From: Piromyces finnis
Lineage: Eukaryota; Neocallimastigomycota; Neocallimastigomycetes; Neocallimastigales; Neocallimastigaceae
Reading direction: 5' to 3'
Length of the DNA stretch: 33,094 nucleotides
Assembly (NCBI GenBank): GCA_002104945.1
Contig: MCFH01000128.1
Coordinates: 1-33,094, forward strand
The translations under genes and the position numbers were made by a program. A model generated the notes under the pieces. It saw nothing but the letters and a program-made list of their open reading frames with translations. It did not search any database and was not told the origin of the DNA. This document shows, piece by piece, positions 9,856 to 19,555 of the stretch; the stretch's first letter is position 1, and each line of letters opens with the position of its first letter.

Positions 9856-11161
9856 TAGATGTTATGTAACCATCATTTTTATCATGTGACCTTGAATCAT
9901 TACTTGGACATATTTCTTCTGTATTTTCACCTGGAAAAACATTTTTAAGAGCTAGTTCGTCAAGTATATATTTCATGTGCTCAACCTTTAATTGGTCAGA
10001 ATGTATGTTTATGTAACATTCATTTTCAGGGTTAGAAATATTTGGATCATCCATTTTTTCATTACTCTTTATTTTACTTTCAATATTGTCAGCTGTAGGT
10101 CCGAACATTGTATTTAATTCTTCATAGCATGGTATACTATCTGTGGTTTCATTATTTTCAATGTTGGAACAATATTTATCTTCATTGGCTTCCCTTTTGT
10201 ATGAGAATGTTTTGTGGGCTTGTTTATTAGGATGTGTTTCATTTTTCTTTGTTCTTGTAGGTCGGCATGGATTGTAATGACAGTCCTTAACTGAATGTCC
10301 AGAAATGTTGCAAATTATACAATATTTATTATTTCTATGATGATATTTATTTATTCTTTTATCTTTTGTGTATTTCTTTTCTATATTATCTATATCCATA
10401 TAATCATCATGAAAGTCTCTATATTCATTGATGAATGGATTATTATAATGATTGTTTCCATTTCTAGCGTTTCTTGTGTTAAAAGAGTTATTATCTCTTT
10501 GTTGATTATCTTGTTTATGTTTAAAATTTGGGTTGTTATATTCCATCTGATAGCAAATAACAGTATATCTGTTTTTATGATTTCGTATAATGTTTCGGGT
10601 GTGTATTGAGAACTCATTAATATTTTATCCATGAGGATATTTGGTAGAGCGTTGTATATAATTGTTATTTTTTCCATGTTTGATTTGTTCATGCATGAGT
10701 TTTCGAGTAATTTAAATAACTCTATAATATCATTCATGATAATCATGATTTCCTTAAGGTTGGTGGCCTTGAGAGGTCCTAACCTTCTTGACCACTCTCC
10801 ATGGTTGGAGGAGTCACTAGCTTGTACAAGCTCTTGAGTTTCTCCATCTTCTCATATGCGGACTCACAGTTCATAATGTACCTTTTAACAGAGTCAGTAC
10901 AATTTGTAAAAATGATTATTCCTGCGAATGCTTCATTTGGTTCAAATTTGCTTGGTTTCTTGAATGTTTTGTAGTTACTCTTGATGTAACTCCTTTGCTA
11001 TTCTCGTTTTTTTTTCTTGTTCCTTAAGGCAATACCATATTTAATAAAATTATTATAATCGTTAGCTCTAGAATTTTCTTCAATTTGGTTTATAGCTCCT
11101 TAACATTCCTTTAAAAGACAGATTTTGATAAAATTCTTATCTTCTTTTTTCTTCCTGTTCA
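9839..11161 (-). pseudogene. Copia gag with CCHC zinc knuckle
   Basis: An ATG at 11161 opens MNRKKKEDKNFIKICLLKEC, then a stop; frames continue through FEPNEAFAGIIIFTNCTDSV, HGEWSRRLGPLKATNLKEIM, NALPNILMDKILMSSQYTP and finally a 235-residue C-terminal frame. The zinc knuckle CIICNISGHSVKDC (C-X2-C-X4-H-X4-C, 10280-10321) is intact. The N-terminal half resembles the helical Copia gag domain. At least three frameshifts or stops break it, one near 10550 between the 118-residue and 235-residue frames. Gag packages element RNA; this copy cannot make a full product. Confidence 0.8.
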
Positions 11162-11279
11162 TAATTTATTTTTTTCAAGGTATTTTTTTATTTTTTTTTT
11201 AAAAACATAACTTTAATTAAAATATATTTTTTTCTTTATTATTAAAATACTTTCCAATAATAAATCCGAAATCATATCA

Positions 11280-12044
11280 TCATATCTACCATATCTACTA
11301 TTTTCTTCTGGAGTTAAATCCCTAATTTTTTAAAAACAAGAATATTTGTATTAATAACACTTGATAAACATTTTCACACATTTTGAATTCATCATACATA
11401 CTGTGCTTCAAGTGATATTCATTTAATTTTGATAAATATCATTTAAATTTTTATAATCTTTTTTAACATCTTTTTCAAAAAGACCATTAATAAAATTATA
11501 TATTATTTTATCATTTGCTATTTCTAATTTATTTTCATAGTTTTTAATAAAGCAATAAAATTTTCTAAAATTTCACCATTTGTAATTTTAACATATTCAT
11601 ATTACCTTTAATGATTCGATTTAACATACTATTTTTATATTTTTTAATTTGACTTAAATTTTCTTTTTTTTCAGTTAATTTGGGTTTAACGGTAATTTAT
11701 TTTAAAGATATTCAATAGCAGATTTGAAATCTTTAGATTCTTCATTTTTAAAATTTAAATAAAAAACAGGATATTTATAAAATCCCCTCATGCTTTTTCC
11801 ATTTTTAGAAACTTCTAAACTATCAAATAAATCATTTCTTAAATTTTTCTATTAATAGGCTTTTCAAAGAATTCTTGAATCATTTTTAAATTAAAACTTT
11901 TTCCAAATTGACTTGGTCGTACTCTCAAATACACATCTTTATAATTGTTAATAAAATTTGGTATCATCTAGTTTTATCAACAAAATAGTAATCATTTATA
12001 TTAGAATCTTTATAAAATTCTCCAGAATATATTTCTTTTGGCAT
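11280..12044 (-). pseudogene. AAA-ATPase-like (DUF1703) / PD-(D/E)XK-type protein pseudogene
   Basis: From an ATG at 12044 one frame reads MPKEIYSGEFYKD...YYFVDKT, matching the family's opening (FxxIRxxxYxYVDKT). After a shift comes RVRPSQFGKSFNLKMIQEFF, matching the P-loop region (usual RPRRFGKSLxxSML). Another frame then gives DLFDSLEVSKNGKS and GFYKYPVFYLNFKNEESKD, matching the conserved YPVIxLxFK strand. Near the end SRYGRYDDM resembles the GRxD motif of the C-terminal nuclease-like domain. The P-loop lacks the usual second Arg and the frame is broken many times. The family is common in bacteria and greatly expanded in anaerobic fungi; function in fungi is not established. It sits directly upstream of the Copia gag, on the same strand. 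Confidence 0.65.
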
Positions 12045-12049
12045 TTCCT

Positions 12050-12256
12050 AAAAGAATTGAAAGAAAAATTCATAAAAGTTTTAAATAGAAAAGATGATGA
12101 TATAAAATATTATTGCGAATTAATTGGAAATTCAAAAAAAGGTATTGAAAAGTACATTAAAAAAATGACGCAAACTTTAGAAAATCTTTTTGTAAATCTG
12201 GAAAATAATAATATTAAAAATATTGAACTTTCAATGTCTAATTTTAAGCGTTAATA
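12050..12256 (+). pseudogene. short hypothetical coding fragment before the hexamer array
   Basis: About 66 codons read KELKEKFIKVLNRKDDDIKYY..., ...GIEKYIKKMTQTLENLFVN... and end NIELSMSNFKR. Composition (alternating charged and hydrophobic residues) suggests a helical, possibly coiled-coil, segment. There is no credible start: the frame upstream runs antisense through the AAA-like pseudogene, so only this part is likely to be real. I recognise no family. It ends ~15 bases before the hexamer repeat. Confidence 0.3.
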
Positions 12257-12270
12257 GTAATTAACGAAAA

Positions 12271-12561
12271 AATAGTAATAGTAATAGTAATAGTAATAGT
12301 AATAGTAATAGTAATAGTAATAGTAATAGTAATAGTAATAGTAATAGTAATAGTAATAGTAATAGTAATAGTAATAGTAATAGTAATAGTAATAGTAATA
12401 GTAATAGTAATAGTAATAGTAATAGTAATATAATAGTAATAGTAATAGTAATAGTAATAGTAATAGTAATAGTAATAGTAATAGTAATAGTAATAGTAAT
12501 AGTAATAGTAATAGTAATAGTAATAGTAATAGTAATAGTCAAAGTAATAGTAATAGTAATG
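12271..12561 (+). repeat. (AATAGT)n hexanucleotide microsatellite
   Basis: About 48 units with one slip near 12427 (aatagtaatataatagt) and one substitution near 12540. Read in the sense of the adjoining LINE fragment the unit encodes Asn-Ser, and it runs directly into LINE coding sequence, so it probably grew from a short Asn/Ser stretch of the element. The long poly-Tyr/Thr-Ile frames on the minus strand are artefacts of the repeat. Confidence 0.95.
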
Positions 12562-12905
12562 ATAAAGTCCTGCTTCTGAAAGGCACAACTATAAGTCAAG
12601 ATGAAGAGTCTCATTCATTCAGAATCATTATAGATAATTTCTCTCCTGTATATCAGATCATATACTAATCCCTATTAATTTTAAATCTATTCCTATGGAT
12701 GATTTTTCTAATGACTTTAAGGTTCCTAAGAAAATTCTGAAATAGAATAGATTGAATAAAATATATTGAGGAAAAGGAATCGATACACAGTCCTAATAAA
12801 TCCCACATACTTTCATCAAAACTCAATGATCCTGTTATTTCAACAGATGAACTTTCCAAAGAATTTACTTCAGCTGCTCTTTCAATTGAAGATGTATTAA
12901 ATATT
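12541..12905 (+). mobile_element. LINE (non-LTR retrotransposon) fragment, plus strand
   Basis: The sequence is homologous to the minus-strand LINE at 17240-19555 in base and protein. It gives NDKVLLLKGTTIS (partner: EVLPLKDSSIS), then KSLIHSES (partner: KDLIHSGS), then PMDDFSNDFKVPKKIL (partner: PMNDFSNDFNVPMKIL) and STDELSKEFTSAALSI (partner: STDELSNEFTSSAFSI). A stretch of ~20 residues holding the DY motif of the endonuclease is deleted between the first two blocks. Multiple stops and frameshifts mark it as dead. It covers only the endonuclease C-terminus and the linker to the reverse transcriptase. Confidence 0.75.
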
Positions 12906-13339
12906 GTGTATTTATATGTTTTTCCTGCTAATATAAAATAAAATTTTTCGTTATTATTTTTCTTACTTTTATCTTCATATGAAATAAATAAAGCTTTATT
13001 AAAAAAATGAAAACTAAAATAATTATCAATTTTTTTCTTTTTTTAATTAAATAGATTTCATAATATCTGTTTTTCATGGAAAAGCTGAATTTTTTTAAAT
13101 AATTTTACATTTATACTAATTATAAAATTATTATCTATATGTCCATAATTATAATGATTTAAAAAAATTCATAATAATTATTCATAACATCACTATTAAT
13201 ATTTTGTTAAAGTATAACTTTCTTTTTGTTTTTAAATTAAAAGTGAAGGTCGTTATTATTTCTAACTAAACTTCTAATAAATATTAATGATAATTAAACC
13301 TTAATCATGTTTAATGATTTATAATATAATTTATGTAAT
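12906..13339. other. AT-rich region between LINE fragment and duplicated segment
   Basis: No gene seen. The first ~40 bases may still be decayed LINE sequence. The rest is nearly pure A/T. Confidence 0.45.
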
Positions 13340-13780
13340 ATCAAGTTAAATAATTGGTGTTAAAATAAAATATAATAAATATGTCTTATTTAAAATTGTA
13401 GGATATTTTAAATATATTTTACTTTTCATGAAAATTCAATATTTTTACTATTTGTTACATAAATCTATTTTTTTATAGAGTATGCAAATAATTGATAAAA
13501 TTTTATAAAAAAAATGATAAAACTTTAAAATAATTTTATGGCTATTTTTTCCTATAAGAAAAGTATTCAAATGGAATGTAAAAAAAAAAGTGAAAAAAAT
13601 TTGAAAAAATTAAAACTTCAAAAAATAAAAGCATGAATTCAATTCTTTATTAATATTTCAATTACTCTTTATAAAATGACTTTATTAATATTTATTTTCT
13701 TGATAAAATAATATCAAAACGTTGAGTTATATCATGTGTATATCATTAAAATAATACTTTTTTATTAATTTATGATATTT
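13340..13780. repeat. dispersed ~430-bp repeat, copy 1 (left flank of the duplicated ankyrin unit)
   Basis: Related to 20930-21375 and 22540-22930. All start with a run like gttaaaataaaatataataaatat or its decayed equivalent and end with a conserved block atatcatg.gtatatcattaaaataata (13724-13757 here). Between them is a shared AT-rich body. No coding sequence is visible. In copies 1 and 3 an ankyrin gene follows on the minus strand. Confidence 0.65.
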
Positions 13781-14212
13781 ATACATATTATATAATAATT
13801 AAATTAATAAGCTTTTTCAATTTTTATAATTTCTTTTTATTTAAACTTTTTTCAAGTAAAATTTTAAAAAATATTGAAATTTTTTGAAAAATTTTCAAAG
13901 TTTGAATTTTTCATTAAATTTTTTAATTAATTAATTAATTAATTAATTATTCATCGTCCATTTAAAAAAATTTGATCTGAAAAAAAAAATGCATTTGAAC
14001 ATTGACACAAAAAAACTTAAACTTTTTTTTAAAATTTTTACACTTAAGGAAATACTTTATTTTTTATAATTATTTTTTATTATATTTTATTTATTTTTTA
14101 TTTATATTTTATTCTTAAAAATGAATTATTACATGTTTTTTTTATAAATATAAATAATAAAAATATATAAAACAAAAACTAAAAAGAAAAAAGAATAAAA
14201 AATAATTATTAT

Positions 14213-15865
14213 TTATACATTAAAGATCCATTGATCATGATCAATATATCTGTTAAAATATTTAAGAAATTCATGGTTTTTTATTGTTGTAGATAATATG
14301 TAAGTATTTTTATCATCTCCTCCTGCTTTTTTTAATTCTTTTAAAATATATTTTACCTTTTGTTCTGATGATCTTTTATCAATAACAAAGAGATTTTCAA
14401 TAATTTTATAGTTGTCGTTCTTCAAGGCGAAAGTATACCATTCATCTTGAAAATCGTTGTAATGAAGAAATTCCTTTACCAATAATAAAAATGTTTTATT
14501 CTTCTTTTCTTTTATTAATAATTTTAATATATATTGAGGTATATTTAACTTTTCAATTTTTTTAAATTTATTTTTTAATATTTCAATAATGTAATCGAAA
14601 TTTTCATATGAAAAGTTTTTTTGATGAATTAAAAATTGTATCACATTGTTGAAGGAATTGTCCTTATCCAAAAATCTATAATTAATATCCGCACCTTTAG
14701 AAATAAGAAAGGTGCACACATCTCTTCTATTTATTAATAATGTATAAATGACTAAAGGTACTGATTCATTAATTAATGAATTTGGAATCTCATAATTGAA
14801 ATTGGTGTATGAGAATAAGCTTATTATTTTTTTAAGTGAATCAATAGAAAATCCTGAAGTAATACAATTTGTTAATACGTCATAATCTGAAGAGTTTATA
14901 TCTCTTATTAATATTTCATTTTCTTGATAAAAATAAAATATTCTTTCCATATTTCCGTTCTTTATGAATTGACTTAATTCCATTCTTTTCTTAATCAAAA
15001 TTTTATTCAAATATCTATTAAGATGATTAATATCTAATATATTATTTAAGAAAATATTTTTATACTTATAGTTAATTATGAATTCATATAATTTAAGGGA
15101 GAATCCAGGATATATTATATCATTATTATTATCCATTATGAATTCAATTTTTTCTCTAATTGAACTTGGAATATCATAACATGAAAAAAATTTTAATTGA
15201 TCAAATGAACTACAATAAATACACCTATAGTACCATTGATATGGTACATCAAAATTTCTTTCATTAATAATTATTTTATCAAATTGATCTTTCGATATGC
15301 TTTTTTTTGATTGGTATATTTTAAGTAATTTAATAACAAAGTTTTTATCGCACTTATATTTGATATATTTGGATGCTAAATTGAAGTTAAAACTATAATC
15401 GTAAATATAATCTTTAATCTCCATTATATTCCAATTTTTGTTTAAAAGATATGAAAGAACTTTTGTGGTAAGTAAATTTTTTTCAATTAATAATTTGACT
15501 ATATTAATATTGTGTTGAGTAAAATTAATATCGCCCCCTTTGCTGATAATGAAATCTGCAATTTTAAAATGATTGTTAGCAATTGCAGAGTATAATGGGG
15601 ACTTTATTTCACCATTTTTGAAAATGATGAACTTGTTAAGCGGATAATTCTTTTTTTCAATTAATAAATCTAAATATGCAATTGGAACATTGTATTCAAT
15701 TGCAGAAATGACCTCATCAAAATCTTTTTCCTCAATTAAATGGTTTGGTTGAATCATTTCATTTGATACTTCTATATCCTCAAATAACTCTACATCTGAA
15801 GTGTAAGAATTATTTGACAAGATCATTGTTGAAGTTTCAGTACTATCAATTTCAAAAGATGACAT
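14213..15865 (-). CDS. ankyrin-repeat protein, 550 aa (intact paralogue)
   Basis: An uninterrupted frame starting MSSFEIDSTETST and ending DHDQWIFNV. The N-terminus (1-45) is Ser/Thr-rich, then acidic (DVELFEDIEVSNEM). Ankyrin-type units are clear at ~85-115 (GEIKSPLYSAIANNHFKIAD, then FIISKGGDINF) and ~375-400 (TFLISKGADINY); other helices lie between them. A conserved KKAGGDDKN and the terminal WIFNV are shared with the split paralogue at 23652-25300. There is no signal peptide or membrane segment, so it is probably an intracellular protein-binding scaffold. The start is chosen because the paralogue begins at the equivalent ATG (MFSFEID) and similarity between the coding regions fades just upstream of it. 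Confidence 0.88.
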   Translation of the reverse strand: MSSFEIDSTETSTMILSNNSYTSDVELFEDIEVSNEMIQPNHLIEEKDFDEVISAIEYNVPIAYLDLLIEKKNYPLNKFIIFKNGEIKSPLYSAIANNHFKIADFIISKGGDINFTQHNINIVKLLIEKNLLTTKVLSYLLNKNWNIMEIKDYIYDYSFNFNLASKYIKYKCDKNFVIKLLKIYQSKKSISKDQFDKIIINERNFDVPYQWYYRCIYCSSFDQLKFFSCYDIPSSIREKIEFIMDNNNDIIYPGFSLKLYEFIINYKYKNIFLNNILDINHLNRYLNKILIKKRMELSQFIKNGNMERIFYFYQENEILIRDINSSDYDVLTNCITSGFSIDSLKKIISLFSYTNFNYEIPNSLINESVPLVIYTLLINRRDVCTFLISKGADINYRFLDKDNSFNNVIQFLIHQKNFSYENFDYIIEILKNKFKKIEKLNIPQYILKLLIKEKKNKTFLLLVKEFLHYNDFQDEWYTFALKNDNYKIIENLFVIDKRSSEQKVKYILKELKKAGGDDKNTYILSTTIKNHEFLKYFNRYIDHDQWIFNV

Positions 15866-16229
15866 TTTTTTTATAATTTAAACGATTTTTATTGTGCTTA
15901 CGTGTTTTTTAAAAATAATAATTTATTTTGTTAAATTGTAAAAACAAGACAATAAATTTAAAAAATAAAAATGATAACAATATAATTATATTTACAATAA
16001 ATAACATTTTAAACTTTTTTTAATAATTAATATTCATTGATTTAAAATGATTCGTTAATTAAAATATCCTTAATAAATAAAGTTGTACTTTCTTTTTTCT
16101 TATCTCTTTACAGTTTTAATTTTATTTTTTATTTTTAATATTATTATAAGTTATTTAATTAATATTATAATATATAAATATTAGATATTAGATATTATAT
16201 ATTAGGTTTTTTTAAGATATCACATTTTT
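15866..16229. promoter_or_regulatory. upstream region of the intact ankyrin gene
   Basis: Probable promoter, AT-rich and homologous to 25301-25612. Recognisable shared blocks include tttttattgtgctt near the start codon and attcgttaattaaaatatc further out. No canonical TATA box can be singled out because the whole region is A/T. Confidence 0.4.
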
Positions 16230-16246
16230 AAATGGATCAACCATTT
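16230..16246. promoter_or_regulatory. conserved inverted repeat upstream of the ankyrin gene
   Basis: AAATGG-ATCAA-CCATTT, a perfect 6-bp inverted repeat with 5-bp spacer. The same block, including flanking T and A runs, is preserved at 25613-25629 upstream of the paralogue, while surrounding bases have drifted. It lies ~365 bases before the start codon here. It may be a protein-binding site or simply the most recently shared stretch. Confidence 0.4.
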
Positions 16247-16249
16247 TTA

Positions 16250-17230
16250 AGATTTAAATAAAAAAAAAACTATTTTTTCAATTCAAAGATCATATTAATT
16301 AAAATTTTTTTTTAATATTTAAAAAATATTTTAAAAAAACTTTTATAAAATATGATAATAAATTTCAATAATAATTACCTATTATTTAAACTTATTATTT
16401 ATTTTAATATTATATTTTTTTTATTAATATAAAATTATGAACTTTTTTTTTATTATAATAATCCCCTTTCATTTGTAGTTTCAAAAAATTTCAAGGGATA
16501 ATATTCCAACCTACTTGAAATATATTTATTATTATCCATAATAATATGGTAAATATTAATTTCATTCAAAATATAATTTGCTTTTTATCATAAACATCTA
16601 TATAAATTCAATGTATCTTTATCGTCAGTATTTTTTTTAACATTCTATTTAATTCATATGAATTATGAATTCATAAATATAATATATTAATTGTTTATTA
16701 CGCATTGATACATTGTTATAATTTAGTTAATATTTAAAAAAAAAATAAAAGTGAATCTCAGTTTATTTATTTTTAAAAAAATTTATGACTTAAACAACAA
16801 AAACTAATTGTAATCTTAGGTAGAATAATAATATTTTAAAAGAAATAACGGTTTCCTCTATTTCTATATGTAATTCGATAGATTCTGAAAATCTATCAAC
16901 AGGAAAAAATTTTTATCCCATATTTTAATGTTTTATTTCTCTACATTTTTTACTATCCTCTTTTATAGGCATTTTAATATTAATTATTATAAATTTAAAA
17001 TCTTTAGTTTTATCAATGAATTAAAAATATTCAAATATAGTTATTTAGTATATATTAGATAATGTTGAACTAATATCTGTTGATAATATATTTATATAAT
17101 TTTTTTTTTTTTTTTTTTTTTTTTTTTGAATATTAATAATAAAGATATGTAATTTTTATTTATTAATAGCTTTAATTTAATTAAATTACATTATATATAA
17201 AAAATTAAATAATAAAATATATAAGAATTT
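16250..17230. other. AT-rich 5' part of duplicated segment with a T28 tract
   Basis: Non-coding in appearance except the block at 16455-16555, whose inverse reads YISSRLEYYPLKFFETTNERG and has an inverted partner near 25975. A run of ~28 T lies at 17101-17128; the partner copy has only a short T-rich stretch there. No gene is called. Confidence 0.5.
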
Positions 17231-17239
17231 TTTGGATTG

Positions 17240-19555
17240 AAATGAAAAGACTGACACTTTCTTCCCTTTTACGAAATCTAAATTGTTTGTCTAATGAAAT
17301 TATTTTTAAGACCATATTTTAAAATTCTAGTGGTGGCAATTTTCGAGATCAACTTAATACCATTATTGATAAGTGATATGTCTTGGTAATTATCACAATC
17401 TGTCAAGTCTTCCTTCTTAGGAATAGAAACAATATTGGATTCATAAATTATTCATAAATTATCCATCCCAAATACGGTTGAATAAAATTTAAACCATTAG
17501 TATCAATATCTGAAGTGACATTATCAGAAGAATTATTATTTGTAACATTATTAGAATCATTATTTGAAGAAATTTATACCTTGTAAAAATTAATTGGAAC
17601 ACCATCCAAACCCGATGCTTTATAATTAGGAGTAGAGAGGATAGCTGACTTGACTTTATTAATACTAATATCTTGGCTGATATTCCATTTATCAAACATA
17701 GAGAGTGAAAAACGCTTATTTATTGATTCTTCATACCAATGCTCCAAATCAAGACTTACACCATTTGGATCAGATGCAAGATTTTCGAAATAGTCATGTT
17801 AAACCTCTAGTTGTTCTTTCGTAACAACAACTAAATCTCCACTTTTATTTTTAGTTGGTTGAGCAGTAAAGAAAGTATCTTTTCCAAATTTTGCAGTTTT
17901 CTTGATCCATTTCCAGGCCTTCTTTGGATTATGCCTTTTTATATACTCACATCCTTTTTTAATCCAATTAAGTTCCTATAATTATTACATCTTTTGTGAA
18001 TGTAATTGATGAGCTTAGGGTAGATTTTAATCCTTTTAATAAATTCTTCTATACCATAAACTCTTTCTTTTTTAAATTTCCTATACAGCTTCATTTTGAT
18101 TTTTTGGAGATTAAAAATTTGTTGTGAAATATGAAATGAAGATTTTATAACATTATTTTATAAAATAATACTGAGCTCATCTGCAATTGAAAAAGCAGAT
18201 GAAGTAAACTCATTGGAAAGTTCATCTGTAGAAACATTAGGATCGTTGAGTTTTGCTGAAAGTATTTGGAATTTATTATGACTGAGAATAGATTCCTTTT
18301 CTTCAAAACATTTTAATCTATTCCATTTCAGAATTTTCATAGGAACATTAAAGTCATTAGAAAAATCATTCATAGGAATAATTTTATCATTAATAAGGAG
18401 TGGCTTATGATCTTATACAGGATAAAAATCATCTATAAATGATCCTGAGTGAATAAGATCTTTCATCTTCGAATTGACATGAGCATAATCAATGTCGGGT
18501 GATTGATTACTTCAAGTCCAAGAGATAGAAGAATCTTTAAGTGGAAGTACTTCTCAATCTCCTAATTCATTAGATGATAACCAGTTGGATAATTTTACTT
18601 TAGACATATTAAAATCACCAACAAGAATCAATGGATGATATGAATGAAATTGAAACCACAAGCGTACTTCTAACTTTGTATGATCAACATAGATGTAGTA
18701 ATGACAATGAGGCATATAAAAATATCCAATCGAGCATTTGAATCTATTCCAAAGGCTAAAAGTATAAATAGAAATAATATACTTTTCTGAGTAGTTTTCA
18801 AGTGAGGCTTGTCACGAATTGTAAATACCTAAATATAAACTTCTCATGCTGGCCACTGATTCATCGGTTTTCTTGAACATGTGTCTATGGTTTCGTAAAG
18901 TAACACGACAAGAATACTCTGTATTCGATCCATAATCATTATCAGTTTCTTGAAAACATAAAAATAATAGTTTAAAAATAGTTGTGAAATAACTAATACT
19001 ATATCTTTTTTCGTGATTCCACCCATTGGTATTCTAACTAGGACAAAACAAAAAGTTATTAGGCTTGTTGGATGAGAAAGAATTGTTGCTATTATTATTA
19101 TTATAGTCATCATTATTAATGAATGATGCAACAGAGGAATTAGTTGAACTATTATTAGATGGCTGTGTAACTGAAGAACTATCAACTATTGAACTGTTAT
19201 CGGAGTTGATTGAACTATCAGAAATAACTGTTGAATGTTGAGGCTGAAACTGTGTTTGTTGTAGTTCTGGAATATCTTCATGTTGAAAATCCTGTTGCAG
19301 ATCTTGTTGAAGTTGGATTTGATTAGATTGATGATATGAATATTAATAAGATTGTTGAATTGACTGTTGAATTGTTTGTTGATGTTCATTAAAAACTAAA
19401 AATTTATGTTTGAGTGAAGAAAAAAAATGCATTTGTGATTCCTTCTACTACGAGCTGAAAAGGAAATTGAAGCAATGGAAAGTTTCTTTCTTAAGATGTG
19501 TAAGATTTTATTCCAGTCTTTCGTTGAACCATGAACCTTGACTAAAAAAAGTGAT
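17240..19555 (-). mobile_element. LINE (non-LTR retrotransposon) relic with APE endonuclease and partial reverse transcriptase
   Basis: On the minus strand a Gln- then Ser/Asn-rich leader (HEDIPELQQTQFQPQHS, SSVTQPSNNSSTNSS) is followed by an APE-type endonuclease: NTNGWNHEK, FLCFQETD (18941-18952), LILVGDFNM (~18600-18622), SPDIDYAHV (~18480-18500) and DHKPLL (~18395-18413). These are the N, QE, GDxN, D and DH motifs of the fold. A linker and reverse transcriptase N-terminus follow: VKSAILSTPNYKASGLDGVP (~17600-17660), DNYQDISLINNGIKLISKIA, and QFRFRKREESVS. The sequence stops before the catalytic palm motif, so the 3' part is missing, the opposite of usual 5' truncation. Several stops and frameshifts make it inactive. 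Asn/Ser-rich insertions (NNVTNNNSSDNV) interrupt the RT. Confidence 0.85.

Larger units (their letters stand above)
8891..11161 (-). mobile_element. Copia (Ty1-type) LTR retrotransposon remnant lacking integrase, RT and RNase H
   Basis: Read on the minus strand, the order is gag start, gag with a CCHC zinc knuckle, aspartic protease (DTGAS), an AT-rich join, a polypurine tract and a 3' LTR. Integrase, reverse transcriptase and RNase H, which normally take about 3 kb between protease and polypurine tract, are absent. No 5' LTR is visible before gag: none of the LTR's TGTTAG/CTAACA ends occurs in the few hundred bases beyond 11161. The element is thus both internally deleted and 5'-truncated, and its coding region carries several frameshifts. 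Its GC content is clearly higher than its surroundings. Confidence 0.85.
13340..17222. repeat. segmental duplication, copy 1 (partner 22540-26268)
   Basis: Left flank, 3' flank, ankyrin gene, 5' flank and the right edge (ttatttagtatatattagataatg near 17040, partner near 26090) are collinear with 22540-26268. The non-coding flanks have diverged by many small indels; the coding part is better kept. A short piece (16455-16555) is inverted relative to the partner. The right edge ends where the minus-strand LINE begins. LINE fragments in opposite orientations thus flank this copy on both sides. Confidence 0.85.

Noticed and set aside
10295-10837. Plus-strand frames over the Copia gag
   Set aside because: Antisense to gag with its CCHC knuckle; no motif of their own.
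11162-11280. A 5' LTR or primer-binding site before gag
   Set aside because: No TGTTAG/CTAACA ends and no tRNA-complementary stretch were found; the element is 5'-truncated or rearranged there.
12244-12614. Long minus-strand frames of poly-Tyr, poly-Leu or Thr-Ile
   Set aside because: They are translations of the AATAGT hexamer array, which is open in several frames; there is no other protein-like sequence in them.
13922-13950. (TTAA)n run as a special element
   Set aside because: A short simple repeat inside the duplicated 3' flank, shorter in the partner copy (~23427); ordinary slippage.
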